Source of the DNA: Agriotes lineatus
Lineage: Eukaryota; Arthropoda; Insecta; Coleoptera; Elateridae
Assembly: GCA_940337035.1 (NCBI GenBank)
Contig: OW679200.1
Coordinates: 21,059,090 to 21,123,089 of the forward strand
Direction of reading: 5' to 3'
Length of the DNA: 64,000 nucleotides
Part shown: positions 29,160 to 42,019 of the stretch, in pieces
Layout: each line of letters opens with the position of its first letter
Position numbering within the stretch: the first letter of the stretch is position 1
Position numbers and translations under genes: made by a program
The notes under the pieces: model-generated
Told to the model about the DNA's origin: nothing
Seen by the model: only the letters and a program-made list of their open reading frames with translations
Database searches by the model: none

Positions 29160-30815
29160 AATGCCCTTATAATGTGAATATAATTTAATAGGAGTAAAAA
29201 AAATTTCTGTTTTACGAAATTTCCGTTTAACGAATTTTTCGTTAAATAAAAGTTACACATTGATTTTTCCAATACCATTAAGAAATATCGAACCTTTTAA
29301 GAGTCACTTTAGTTGTGAAAATTACTCCCTTCCTTCACTAGTGGGAAAACGTAACTTACTAATGAGGAGAAGTACCTTGTTATATTGTTATAGTACCGAC
29401 ATTTAACAACATCTAGATTATTGTATATTATATTTGATAATGTAGACGTCAAAATTTAATTTTGGATTAATTTTGCAATTGTATTAGAAAAACTAGCATG
29501 CTCAGTACGTTAGCAAGGTGATTTTTTCATGCTCATATAAAATTCATTCACTCGCTTTACTGCTCCCGCTCGTAGTTAAGGGTTCACAGTCGCTGGAAAA
29601 CTCTCACATTTTTAACTTATAGCACAATCTACTATTATTTTATTAGCCATAACATCAACCTTAGATTTTTTGTTAAAATAACTAAGGTTTTCAGCAATAG
29701 AATATCAGGTATTTAACCTCTTCTTTACCCCTTTATATAATTGTGTTCCTTAGAAGTAACATTTATCACGGAAAATAACGTTTATAATATTACGTTTCAA
29801 TTGGGAACTTGTGCAGCCCCGATGTTGGAAGCAACTCTCTGAAACAATAGGTGTAAAAAGTAACTAACCTTTAAAACAAAACGAGGAGCGTTTTTAAGCT
29901 TTTGCATATTTATTCCCTCTGTGATATTCAGACTCATTTTTACTAGGTTGGTGTAAAGATCAAAGTTTGCTCTCATACATTCACTCGGTGTATATGGTGG
30001 CCTACATTGATGAATAACAATCAAAGAAATTCATCGAATGTTAATGGCTGCAAAGTGAACGAGAATATTGGCAAGTATATTAAATTAATCATAGAGCTTT
30101 CTGAACATTGATATATTCTGACATTAAAAAGTGCTTCGCCCTTTCTGAATGCAGAATGAGTTTAAATTCGGGAGTCGCCGAATAAGAACCTTCCTTGAAA
30201 ACAATTTATCACTGTTAAAGAAAGTGAACGGTTTATGCCGAACTAGAAATAAGCAAACAGTTTTCGCGCAAACTTTTTACGATTTTATGGTAAATATACT
30301 AATTGTATATATTTTGCACTTTGTATGCAGTCTCATGGTTATTTAATTTTTTCTATTATTTCAGTTCGATATTAATTGTGAAAGGGTTTACTGTAACTGA
30401 TTTAATCCTTGTTTGTTCGCGTTATTTGGTTAGTTATTACCAATTACCATTTTATTTTAAATTATTACAACCAATTTTTCTGTAGTTTTGCTGCATTTTT
30501 GGTCTTTAAGTTAACGATATTAATGAAATAAAAAGTTTTCTGTTCATTTTATCGTTGTCTAGCCAAATCTAAGAATTTTCGTATTTTACTCCTTAGGTGG
30601 CGCTAAAAGACCCAGATAAGGGTCAGCTCATTGAAATTATGTTAGCACAATTTTAAATAAAAAATTACACTTACCCTGTATAATATGCAGACGAACAGCC
30701 AAAACTGTATGTAAACATACAAGTTTTGCACATAAGGTAATAGGCGAAAGCAGATTTTCGCCAAAAGTGTAGTATTTGTTGTGGAGATGTTTGCCTATAT
30801 AGAGGATACAATATT
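29160..30815. other. Intronic DNA, nothing recognised
   Basis: AT-rich, only short chance frames. Confidence 0.4.
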
Positions 30816-30819
30816 CGTG

Positions 30820-31405
30820 TAAGTCCAGGTGCCGATCGTTGCAGTGTGGGGCATATCAACAAAATCCTTAGGAGGATACACTTGAAGGCAACTATACGGA
30901 GAGGTGCTGGAGCTGTGCAGTTGGGCTAAGCGTTGCTATTTGGAGTTGTAGTGCTGCTGCCAGCAGCGAAAAGTGTCAGCAGGACGCAATTGCTGATGTA
31001 AAGTGTAGGGATAATACCTGTACTGCAACCATAGACAACTACTGGGGTTTAGATTATCAGGACGAAGTAATTGAATGGAACTACCCAGGTATATGTTTAT
31101 GAAACATAAAGAAATTAATTGATAAGATAATAAATAATAAAAGAAAGAGGATGTTTGAGGTTAGTACCTATTACATGAATTAAAAGTAGCTTAATTCGAA
31201 TTGGCATATAATACAATTCTTATTAATCCTAATAGCATTGAATACAACATTAATTGGATATAATTACAAAGCATACAATACAATGAACCTACTCTAAATT
31301 GGAATCAGTTATTCTGCTAGAACTAGTCAGTTAAATTTGATATTTAGTTTAATGATTGAACAAAAGAACACAATATTAACTAGTCATTTGAAATTCTAAA
31401 AATCA
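30820..31405. repeat. Dispersed repeat D2, copy 1
   Basis: Collinear and in the same orientation as 37,729-38,370. Shared landmarks: CGTTGCAGTGTGGGGC, TAAGCGTTGCT, GCATATAATACAA and ATTGAATACAACATTAATT. No ORF, no terminal inverted repeats noticed; could be solo LTRs or an old MITE. Confidence 0.75.
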
Positions 31406-32695
31406 AAATAAATTACTGAAGTTGAATAGCTAAGGTGAAATTTAAATTAATAATAAAATTGCTATTAGAACATTCATTTTTGGCATGTGTTTTGAAAATC
31501 CTTAGAAAACGTGTTAGGAGTTTTTAAAATATCGTACCAAAAGGGTGACAACGGGGTAAAAATTAAAAAGGCAGGGAGTTACAATTATTGATTTATTTTT
31601 CAATTTTAGATTTTCCTGTAATTTATAAATACATCATTTAATTTGTACATATATTTTTAATTTTGTTCTCATTGCTATGCTACAACTATAGTTTTATCAA
31701 TCTATACAAAGGGTATGCCAATAACATACACATTTCCAAAGAGTGCGTGACGTATAAACGAGAGATAGAAAACTTTTTAGGAAGAATATTATTTCCTTCC
31801 TACCTACAACATTTTTATAGCGTTTGTTGATTAAGTGCATTGGGTGAGAAGACGAGAGGAATACTCTAGGCTTTATTTAAGATTTGGAAGAAAAAAGTGT
31901 GTAGCCTGAGCGAACAACTGGGATCTTGCTAGTAATTTATAAAAGAGGAGGAACGCCTAGCTTCCAGTACAAATGCAAGGGAGCAATTTAATTAGCACTG
32001 CTGAGTAAATTCCCGATAAATAGTCAGATAAAGCAATACCCCAGTACAACTTACTATTTTCGATGAATTTCAAATGGTAGTCCTAACTCGCTTAGTGAAA
32101 AAAATGTCTACACATTCCCAAAATGCAATCTATCTACTGTAACCAATGGTTATTATTTAGATACCTTTGGAGAGTGTGTAGCATAACATGGTTAATGTAT
32201 CAGAAAACAAGCCAATATAATGATTATTTAAATTTGGTACTCAAATCTGTTTCATTACCGCTTTTGCCCATCTCTATATTTAAAACGTGAAGCCTTTTCT
32301 TTCGAAACCTATTTTGAGACTCCCACTAGGCTGATTTAAATATTTTTAAGATAAAAGGTGTAGCCGTGTAGATTTGCCTAAAAGTCCTAAACTGTAAATA
32401 AATAAATAGTCTTTAGAGAAAAACCAATATATTGCAGCACGCAGTTTGTGCAGCGGGCAACGCCGTAGCAGTAGAACAAGTAAATTCTCAAAGTCGGCAT
32501 GCGGCGTTCTGCTGATTTTTACAATGGACCACTGTACCTGCACTAAATGTTTAATTAAAATCAACGGCTTCCTGAATTGTACGAAACCTCAAAGTGCATA
32601 TAAAGCGATAGTGCATTTTTAAAAAATTGGTATTGTCCAGATAAAGTGTTTTTGTGCTTATTCTTATTGCTGCATGTGCTTAATTATACGTTTAT
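31406..32695. other. Intronic DNA, nothing recognised
   Basis: AT-rich without repeats or genes that I could identify. Confidence 0.4.
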
Positions 32696-32699
32696 TCGC

Positions 32700-32940
32700 T
32701 GCTTTGCCATTGTCCGACGCCTATTTTTCATACTCTTCCGTTCTCTCAGTCCCTTTTGTTTAGGATGCATTCACTCATCGTTGTAATCGTTTCTTTCCAA
32801 GTTTTCTTCGGGCTTCTCCTAGCTCTTTTTCTTTGTGATACCCATTCTATTTCCTTTTTAGGAAGTCTTCCATTTGCCATTAGTTGGACGTGGTCATGCC
32901 ATACTACAAGTATTCTGCTCTAATTATAACTGGGAACTCG
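32700..32940 (-). mobile_element. LINE 3' ORF remnant
   Basis: Minus-strand frames give MANGRLPKKEIEWVSQRKRA and RRSPKKTWKETI. This is the G-R-L-P-x-K-x-x-E-W ... R-x-R-x-R-P-K-x-T-W signature of LINE C-termini. Stops interrupt it. Old and truncated. Confidence 0.5.
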
Positions 32941-35365
32941 AAGCAAAAACCACCAAAATGTCTTAAGAGTTGGTCAATACTTCGATAACGTGAGGAAAAT
33001 ATGTCTCATAGGTCTTAAATAACAGTTAATATCGTTTCTGATGACAATTCTTTATTTTGCTCTTTTTATTTCCATGTTTATAGGAGTGAAGATAACCATC
33101 AGCACATGCGCTTACAAGCTGTTAATAAAACTGAAAATATCTGGGAGTCATATCCACATGGATTACGCCAATCAACGATTTTAGAAATGTATTAAAAACT
33201 ACTCCAAGATATAATACCCTAATCAACACGATAGGGTATAAACTATTACTAAAGAAAACCTTGGTGCAATTAGATAAATAATTAAATAAATTACAATACA
33301 GCTACTTATTTTGTAGCAGAACATTAACTTAAGGTATGATCTGTAGCTGTTAACAAAGACATAGTTAGTACCGCATTTACAGTTTTTAAATTCCTAAATT
33401 GTTTTGCTTTTCCACATTAAAAAAAATAAAAGTACTGGAATTTACATTTCAGCGATTATCTGCGAAGACTTGCTAGAAAACATCAATTTTATTGGCTTAT
33501 TTGTCACAAACAAAACGGTACTATTATTTTCTTGTTTGTGTATAACCTCGTTGAGAAAGTCAAGGATTTATAAAAATGGAGAAACGACGAAAAGACGTTA
33601 ATTTATTGGACCAACAAGAGACTTACTGTAGTTACTGCTTGAAGTAGTGGGCCTGTAGATACTTCAGAAACAGAACACTTAATTTACAAATTTTTGTATT
33701 CTTTACAATTTTGAAGCAGAAAATTCATTTTCACATCGTGTAGCACCATTTATCACTTAACTGCCTAACGAAAAGTTTAAACCCATGACTAAGCACCGTG
33801 TACTAAAATCATACGCATTTCATGTCGTATTAGTTAGGGAAATAAATTTCACCTGAACCAAAGTTCACAGTTTTACATAATCGAGGTTGAAGTTGGTATA
33901 GCTAAGTTGCAAGACATATATTTTAGGGTCGCTTTCCACTCTACATGCTGCGTCTGCTTCCACACCCCAATTTATAGCTTTAGACAGTTAAGTGTAACGA
34001 AAGCTACTAGTCATAAGCAGCTGTTATTAATATAAATTATTTAAAATGAAACTTGGATTGCGCTGACATTATTTCCAGGAAACAGGTTACAAGTGAATAC
34101 TGCATAACCGTGAGAAATCAATAGAAGAATGCAACAGTACAGTTAATTTTCACTTACGACCAAACAAAATTATACCAGTTGATTCCCTTTGTAATATTTA
34201 GCACTTGCATAATTTACGAGATATTTAAATATGCATACAGGGAGCTGCCGCTGCTCCACTTATTTTCTCTAACGACTACAAAGGGTGGAATAAATAATTC
34301 AATGTGGAATTTTAAAGACGACTTTGTGCTGCTTGTTTTAGAAAATATTTGTATAAACTGTAAATGACATATAAAAGGAAACGGGATTTCTGATAATTAC
34401 TACAATAATAACTAAGAATTCCATTAAGGGATTACAAAATTGATGTTTCAAGAAATGTTGCAATACTAAATTGACTCAGATTAAACCTGAATCAAGATTT
34501 TAATTAAGGCAGACTTGTGCAAAGCTTGTTAAAACTATCAAATCACAATACTTTTCTGTTGGTACTTGGGAGAGTGACGAACTGAAACAAAAGACCCTTG
34601 AGAATAATACGGAAAATGGGCAAAGAGGAAGAAGGCGTCTCGTACTCCCAAACGTATTTATGAAGAGCGTCGTTTTTCTATTTTAAGAATAAATGGTAGA
34701 TAAACTATTTTTGAAGTTTTTTTTATAAAAGCGTCGGGAATAGACTCTGCAAATTTGTTTTTATTTTATGTTGCCGTTTAGAAATTCTATCAATCTTGCA
34801 CTTAATATTGCAGTACCTAAAGAAGTTATTAAAAATTATTGAATGATAAGCTATAAAATTAATATTTTCTGTCTTTACACTTTATGTGGATACATTAAAA
34901 TGTGTCTCTTGTCTCTTTCGTAAGGCAAAGTCTATAAAACTAAATAATATCAAAGATAATTAACCATTTACATCTTCCATTAAACATTCTGATGTTATTT
35001 ATCATATTTAAAATAATAATAACTTGAGTTCTTCATTTCTCTACATTTTTTGTTGCTATAGGTCTAAAGGCAAAAAGTACATCCTTGTGTTATTATCAGA
35101 GATTGAATGAAATGTTAGAAACTACTGATGACAGCAAGTGAATCGAACACTTGAGATATCCGTAGGCATAATATTTATTTCGTTTTCATATATTTATTTT
35201 TTTATTATATTACTAAAAAACAATGTAAACTATTTGTACAGGGAGATCAAAAAGAAACTTGATTGCGACAGTCTATGAAATATATGACGACCGTCTACAC
35301 TGCACTTTAGAAAACTATACTTGAACTACAATTATTATTAGTTCATGTGACTTTAACAGTCTAAT
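32941..35365. other. Intronic DNA, nothing recognised
   Basis: AT-rich, short chance frames only. Confidence 0.4.
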
Positions 35366-35369
35366 AAGT

Positions 35370-35855
35370 TTGTTAGATTTTTTCTTACCTTTAGGTCAGT
35401 CTTCTGTATTTTACTTCAAAAATCATACGCTATAAAAGTGTTCTTGGGGGCCCGTCACTAGCTTCAGTGAAGACGACGTGTAATCTTTAGTGATTGAAAG
35501 TCCTAATTATCTGGGCGCCAACAAGTGTTATTACTTCTAATTACACTTACATAGGTAAAAAAAACGTACCTATAAACATAGACCATTAACGAAGAACGAG
35601 AATTCCTGGGTTCACCACATTTTTACCACGAAACCCTTAATGCACAGCTATGATTTTCTCATGTCACCGATTCGATAACAAAAACCTGTTATTATTTTCT
35701 TATCTTATTTTCTTTTAAAAACCCTTGCAACTCGGATATACATTTTTATACGCTTCGACTATTTTTTCCCAATTGATCGTCTATTCATGGCCATACGTAA
35801 CATAAACTAATAACGCTAATACAATAGGCTTTCAACAAGTAACAACTTGCACAAA
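35370..35855. repeat. Dispersed repeat D3, copy 1
   Basis: Matches 43,061-43,205 and 43,863-44,135 in the same orientation (CTTCAGTGAAGACG, TTAACGAAGAACGAGAA, GATTCGATAAC, ACCCTTGCAACTCGGATATA). The second copy carries ~650 bp more in the middle. No ORF. Confidence 0.75.
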
Positions 35856-37728
35856 TATGCAAAACTATGTAATTTAAGCCAAATTTACACATTAAATTAA
35901 ATTAAACTTCAAAAAAATGAACAGTTCTATGTCAACCAAAACTACACTACAGACTACGCAAGTTTTATTGTTTTTGATTTTTATTTTAGATTTTCTTTTA
36001 TTTGTTATGTGATCAAAATATAATAATATTTTATTTGCATGTAAATTATTCTTATTTTGTTTTTTTGGACTGCTTGATTTGCCTTTGAGAATAAAATATA
36101 TAAAATTGTTAAACCACATCTAAACATTTATATTAAAAAATACAAACTCTTATACATCGCTCCTTAGAAATAAAATAAACAATTTTGCTTTAAACTCGTA
36201 AAAATAAAGTTGTTTACACGGCCTTATTTACCAAAGACATAATATTCTAAATACCTTAAACTTAGTAAAATCGCTAGACCACAATTTTTTCATATTTACA
36301 TAAAAGATCAATTGCATTTTTTAACTCGATATATGTTACAGGTTTATATAGGTGTGTACTTCAAAGTAAGCTAGATTTATCACTCTACCCAATCTGCTAC
36401 CTTAAATAAATGCCTGCATTTTTAATATTTCTTAAATAATTCGTTATCAACGGTTGAAGAAAAAATTCCATATTTTATTCGAAGCAAAAGTATCTTTATG
36501 TAGCTCGGCTAGACTTATTTCTTGCGCTTGTGAGCCAGGCCAGAAAGTATAACTTTTGCATAATATATTATATTGTCCATATATCTTGCTGTTTTTCCAC
36601 AATTTTTATCATTCGTGTATTTTACAACTTCGTTGGGAGTTATATCCGCTACGAATAATTTCCAACAATCTAATGGTGTTCAGACATATCTTGCCTCATC
36701 TTTGACCCCCAGTAAGTATGCTATAATATAATGATAAACTGATGTTTTTACCATTCGATATGATGAACTTTTTTACGATTCGGTATTCCCATATCTTCTC
36801 AGCAATATCTACACTACGTTTCTTACAATACCACTCTCATATTCACTATCGTCACTATAATTAATTTCTTTTTCAATTGCTGAATTTTCAGATCTGTCGC
36901 TGGTGTGGTCCTGTAATTCATTCTCAGATTCTATACATAATACCTTTAATGCAGCTTTTAGTTGCGCCATCTTTCGGTTTAATATTTATAACCCGCCGTT
37001 ACTTGATGCCCTGTTTGTTTATCTAGCTAGCTCAGTACACATGAAACTCTTTTAAAAATACTTCAGTTCGTGGTTAAACAATATGCACCAAAAAAGCCAG
37101 TTTGATGTTAGAAATAAAAATATACATTGCATGATATCGCACCCAACTATTATGCTATGTCATTCCACCTGAACGTTAGTCTTGCTTAGTTTTGGTTTGA
37201 GAATTGAACAATTAAACATGGCAAGATTAGCATGTTTAATATTAAATATTTTATTAGGATTTATTCAGCGTTAATACGGAATTTCATTTAATGTCTTATT
37301 AAAAGCAGCATTGAGTTGATTTAGGTAGAGTTAATTAACTATAACTTACGATATAGACACCGATTATAAATCAGTATTTAAAAATGAAGTATATGAATTA
37401 TTATTGGATTCAAATAAGATGGTTTTACATTTAACAAAGAATATTCAATGCAAAGAATAGGAAAACTACAGTGTAGTTTGAAATAACCTAAAAACAAAGC
37501 TAATATAATATTTAAAGTTAATTCAGTGAGAAATGTCATATGAACTATAATTAGTTCAATATTGTAAATCTAGTGAGTCATACACATAATATATTGAAGA
37601 TAGCATGTTACTATACAGACAAATAATAAGATCAAAAAGAAGTAATTTATAAAAATATTTTTGTATTAGTGAAAATTAATAAACCCCAATACAATGATAG
37701 CTGATTAATGGAATAAGCGTAATAAAGG
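35856..37728. other. Intronic DNA, nothing recognised
   Basis: AT-rich, apart from the short SINE-like block near 37,010 that echoes 25,588. Confidence 0.35.
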
Positions 37729-38370
37729 GTCCAGATTCAGGTCGTTGCAGTGTGGGGCCTATCATCAACATCCACAAATGGATACACTTGGGGGCAGCTA
37801 CATAAGATTTGCTGGGACTACGCAGATTCCAGTTGAACTAAGCGTTGCTGTTTGGGGTTGGAGTGCTGCTTCCCGCTGCGGAAGATGTCAGTAGAGCACA
37901 ATTGCTGATTCGAAGCCCAAGAGTAAGGCCTGTACTGCAGGCATAACTAACTACTGGAGGTTGAATCATCGTTGTGAAGTAATTGAGTGAAACTACAAAA
38001 GTATCTGTTTATAAGACATAAAGAGATTAATTGATGAAACAATAAACAATAAAAGAAAAAGTACTTACCTATTTAAACAATATTGAAAATAATAGTTATT
38101 GTAACAGTATAATATTAGCATGTTTGAGGTTAGGATTACTTGATTCATAAAAAGTAGCTTCATTTCGAATTGGCATATAATACAACTCTGATTAAGCCTA
38201 ATAGCATTGAATACAACATTAATTAGATATAGTTACAAAGAATACAATACAATGAACTTACGCTGAATTGGAGTCAATTGTTCTGCTAGAGCTAGTCAGT
38301 TAAATTTGATATTTATTTTAATGATTGAAAAAAAGGGTACAATATTAACTAATCATTTGAAATTCTAATA
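37729..38370. repeat. Dispersed repeat D2, copy 2
   Basis: Second copy of the 30.8-kb repeat. It has ~60 extra bases (TACTTACCTATTTAAACAAT and following) missing from copy 1. Confidence 0.75.
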
Positions 38371-38447
38371 ATTAATAGCTATTTAAGTAACAGTGCATGT
38401 AAGGGCCTATTAACATTTGAGGTAGGCAAGTACATTCGGAGTTATCT

Positions 38448-38766
38448 TATTATATTTTTCCCGCTGCTTATCCAAATTTTCCTAGATTTTTGAAAAAATC
38501 GTTTGATTTGTCACCTGTCACCAGGATTAATTTTTGTGAATCGTGTTACCTGTAAGTGTCACATGTCACATAAACACTTGCAATTATAAGCAAAACGTCT
38601 AAGTCTGCATCTTGCCTTGCCAATTTTATTATCCTAGGAACTTAATAGTAATATTAAGTTCCGTTGTCAAGAGAAAGCAGCAAACAAATATAATCTCCGA
38701 CTTACACGTTTTGTTACTAAGGCTGTATCACTGACTTACATGATCAGCAGCGGGAAAAATAATTTA
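38448..38766. mobile_element. Small element with ~20-bp terminal inverted repeats
   Basis: TATTTTTCCCGCTGCTTATC at the left pairs with GATCAGCAGCGGGAAAAATA at the right, about 320 bp apart. No ORF. A MITE by structure; target duplication not clear. Confidence 0.5.
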
Positions 38767-38848
38767 TTGAATTTGATTAGCTAGTACCTGCAGTATTAAA
38801 ATTAAAACGGAAATTAAAAGTAGGTTTTGTTATCAATAGCATCGAACT

Positions 38849-38868
38849 AAAAATCAGCTGTTTACTTT

Positions 38869-38900
<32 letters not shown>

Positions 38901-38932
38901 TTACGAGTACTAAAACTAAACAGCTGATTTTG
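38849..38932. repeat. Palindrome with (TAG)n microsatellite at its apex
   Basis: AAAATCAGCTGTTTACTTTTA pairs with TAAAACTAAACAGCTGATTT. The loop is a TAG trinucleotide run (~38,869-38,901). Confidence 0.8.
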
Positions 38933-39160
38933 AATTTAAGTCGTTTAAACTGGAAGCAAGGTCATAAAGTTACTTTAGCTGCTTCTTTCGTTAGAGGTAA
39001 AATGTTTTAAATATTTAAAGCATTATGCAATGAAGCAGGTAAAATGATTACTATAAATAATTACTTTTGAAATCTACTACTCTATACCCCTTGCAATATA
39101 ACTTTATGTTACTTTATGTACTTACCTAATGATATTGTAAATGTTCCTTGTAGTGCAATC

Positions 39161-39400
39161 TAACATGTGAGCAAACGAAAATGAAATCAAGCTTGGCTTT
39201 AAAATATTTGTTTGTGTTGGTGGCACTGTAAGTCTATGCCAAATTCGATGTTCGCAGGTTAGGTTTTGCATCAGTCTGTGTCAAAACTGACTCAAAACCT
39301 AACCTGCTAACCTTGAATTTGACATAGACTTACAGTGCCACCAACACAAACAAATATTTCAAAGCCAAGCTTGATTTCATTTTCGTTTGCTCACATGTTA
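39161..39400. repeat. Foldback element copy 3, 240-bp near-perfect palindrome
   Basis: Arms of ~115 bp from TAACATGTGAGCAAACG to CGTTTGCTCACATGTTA, with only about six or seven mismatches. They enclose the AACCTAACCTG core family and its GTTGGTGGCACTGTAAGTC flank in both arms. No ORF. Confidence 0.9.
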
Positions 39401-39491
39401 GTTTAAGTAGAGGTGGGTGGATGTAAATATATCTGAAACGTTAGGAACAGCTCTAAAGCAAGGGCAAATCTGTTACCATAAAGGTAACAAG

Positions 39492-40215
39492 TAGTGATGG
39501 GCCTATCCGGAATGAATAATCGGAAAGTTTCCGATTGTTCAAAAAATCGGAAGGTTTCGATTATTTCGGAACGTTTCGGAACTTTTCGGAATTCGATTAT
39601 TTTACTGTTCGGTGCAGAAAATTCGGAACTTTCGGAATTCGATTATTTTACTATTCGGTACACAAAATGAGAAAACGAAATGCCAATTTGAACTAAACGG
39701 AATACGGAATGTTGTGTTGACTCACTTGACTGCTATATCCTGGTTGGCGAATGACGACGGGGTCGCGCCGTGTGCGCACGTGTATACGTGAATGGCACTA
39801 ATGGCAGACTTACTGACTTCAAATTCATGTATTGTTTTATACTATCTATTATGTACTTTATGTGCCATTAAACTTTAAAATATCACTACCATTTTCCGAA
39901 AGTCTATTAAGGTATCTACTGTAATAATTTGAAAAAATATTTTATTTCCTCTTATATGCCACTGTGCGACTCAAAATCATAAATTGTTTTACTGGCCGTC
40001 CTACTAACCCAAACAATAGATGCCAACGCAGATAAAGGCTTACGGCGCGACGCAAATTTGTACGCACTTCATCTTCCTTCCGCTTGTTGTTTTTTCGCTG
40101 GTTTTCTCTTGCTTGCATTTACGGAATGTAAAATAATCGGATGATATCCGATTTTATAAACATTCCGAAATGGAAAATTCCGATTATTGAAATCATCCGA
40201 TTATGCCCATCACTA
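39492..40215. mobile_element. hAT-type MITE
   Basis: Ends TAGTGATGGGC and GCCCATCACTA, flanked by an 8-bp target duplication with one mismatch (GTAACAAG / GTAACACG). hAT elements make 8-bp duplications. Subterminal clusters of TCGGAA/TTCCGA occur at both ends, including a direct repeat TTCGGAATTCGATTATTTTA. 724 bp, no transposase. Confidence 0.85.
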
Positions 40216-41412
40216 GTAACACGCAAGTTAGAAGTAGGTTTATAATGTGGTAACTAGGGCCCTATTTCATAAAACAATTTTGTAGCTTTTCATTTTGTAC
40301 TTTGCAGTTTTTAAATTCTAAAAGTTGAAAATGTTTGCGTTCCATAAAAAATAACTGTTAGTTATCAACTGTTCACTTTGCATAATCTTTATAAAATATA
40401 ACTTTTCTACTTTTGAAACATATTTTTACGTAGCAGAAATTGATTGATAATTGCAGTGCAAATTGAAAAGACGTAAATTTGTTTTATAAAATGGGCCCAG
40501 GTAGCGCACCGTAGTGCCCGTTTTGTATTAAATAAAGGAGTTTCATCAATCCGATTAATTTAGAGTACGCCGGTACAAATGCCATATGACCTAATATTTG
40601 AAAACAATGGAATTGAACTTTTTAACCCAACAGCATTCGAGTGCTTTAGAAAAAGAACCTCACTTATAAAGTACAAACAGGTATTTTAGTCAGCAAATAG
40701 TCTTTCCATCAATAAAACTATCTTAGGAATATTTTTACTAGCTACAAATATGTTCACTGAAAACTATACTGTGATATGTCCATTGTTTAAACTTCACTTA
40801 AAACATCAAAACATCAGTATGTACCACATACAAGTAGTTAAGTTTTATAATAACATTTATTGCCGTTTAACACTTTTAATATGTCATGTTACTATGCCGT
40901 GCTAAATTGACAATACAGAATCGCACTATTATGTTTACAGCTGTAGACCTAGTTTAGTGTATAAATACAAAACTTATTTTAAATAAACCAATATAATCAT
41001 AACCATAGCAGTAACTAAAGTGATTTAAGATATTCGTGTTGAAGCGTTTACTTAGAACTATGCTACTCTAAAATTCACATTATTTTATTTTATTTCGGTG
41101 TTGCTACAAACCATATTCCGTTTATCTCTAAGTTTTCTAAAAATATACGTTTTAATTCTAATGGAAAAGTAGCCTATTTAGACTAACTTCTAAATGAATA
41201 ACTCTTGAAGAAACTTTTATTACAAAGTAACGAAGTTACAGCTTCTACAAATGTTGTTTTTGCATAAGTCGATAGAGTTGTAGGTTGTCAATTAAAAACC
41301 TTTGAATTCGTGTTCTGGCTGTTCCTAATCGTTGGTTGTTGAGTTAGAAATCAATGCAAACGAAACTGAACCATTTCTCTACATTATGCTAACTCATGCT
41401 TCTTTGTTTCAG
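40216..41412. other. Intronic DNA, nothing recognised
   Basis: AT-rich; ends at the acceptor of the last synaptotagmin-like exon. Confidence 0.4.
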
Positions 41413-41540
41413 ATAAGCTTATTGGAAAGAGTGTGTTGGGTTCGTATATGTTCGCTCGTGGAAAGGCCCTAACTCACTGGAACACAGCGATCGCAAACCC
41501 CATGGAGCCCCTGCAGCAGTGGCACACGCTCTGCGAATAA
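41413..41540 (+). CDS. Synaptotagmin-like gene, last coding exon (end of C2B)
   Basis: Acceptor CTTTGTTTCAG. The first two bases complete a GAT codon with the phase-1 exon at 12.6 kb. The frame reads (D)KLIGKSVLGSYMFARGKAL, then an HW pair, a Pro-containing link and WHTL before C-E-stop. The IGK-x-x-LG strand and the C-terminal W-H-x-L motif are hallmarks of synaptotagmin C2B domains. Together with the previous exon it gives an almost complete C2B half. The acidic calcium-loop residues are not evident, so a calcium-independent synaptotagmin (Syt14/16-like) is the best guess. Such proteins act in vesicle trafficking. No poly(A) site was chosen. Confidence 0.8.
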
Positions 41541-42018
41541 TTCGGAAAACTATCGACTAGAAGTAACTATTTAGCCAGGAAAACATTTTAGTACTCAAAT
41601 TTTCCTAACTTGTGTACTCTCTTAGTGATAAAAAGAAGACTGATAAAGATATCAGTTTTGTAGAAGGAGATGGAATAGAATGGCGATGTATTACGCAACA
41701 CACATTCATTTCTTACGGTTTTTAACAAACTGTAATGTTGGGGAAATGACTTATTGCTATTGTAGAAACTTTATAATGAAGAAAAATTAATTGAAGTGTG
41801 GAAAAGCTCCTCATTAGATATTAAATTAAAATGCAGAAATGGCAGTCTTTCGGTAGTTTCAAACCTTGAAATTCAATATGATCATTTTTTAAATATCTGA
41901 AGCAACAGTCAAACGCAAATTCTTTACCAAGAGACTGTCTTTCTCTTCTGTCTCTGTATCTAGTTTACAATTTGAGCAACCTAGTAGCTTCAAGAAGAAC
42001 GCGTTGATATAATATAGA
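41541..42018. other. 3' flank of synaptotagmin-like gene
   Basis: Presumably 3' UTR followed by intergenic DNA; no clear end signal picked. Confidence 0.35.
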
Positions 42019-42019
42019 G

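Larger units (their letters stand above)
12816..41412 (+). other. Intron of synaptotagmin-like gene (28.6 kb)
   Basis: Phase-1 donor GTACGT and acceptor TTTGTTTCAG. No coding exon of the same gene was seen inside, and the flanking exons join directly in phase within one C2 domain. The intron is filled with foldback elements, MITEs and dispersed repeats listed separately; the remainder is AT-rich single-copy-looking DNA. Confidence 0.65.
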
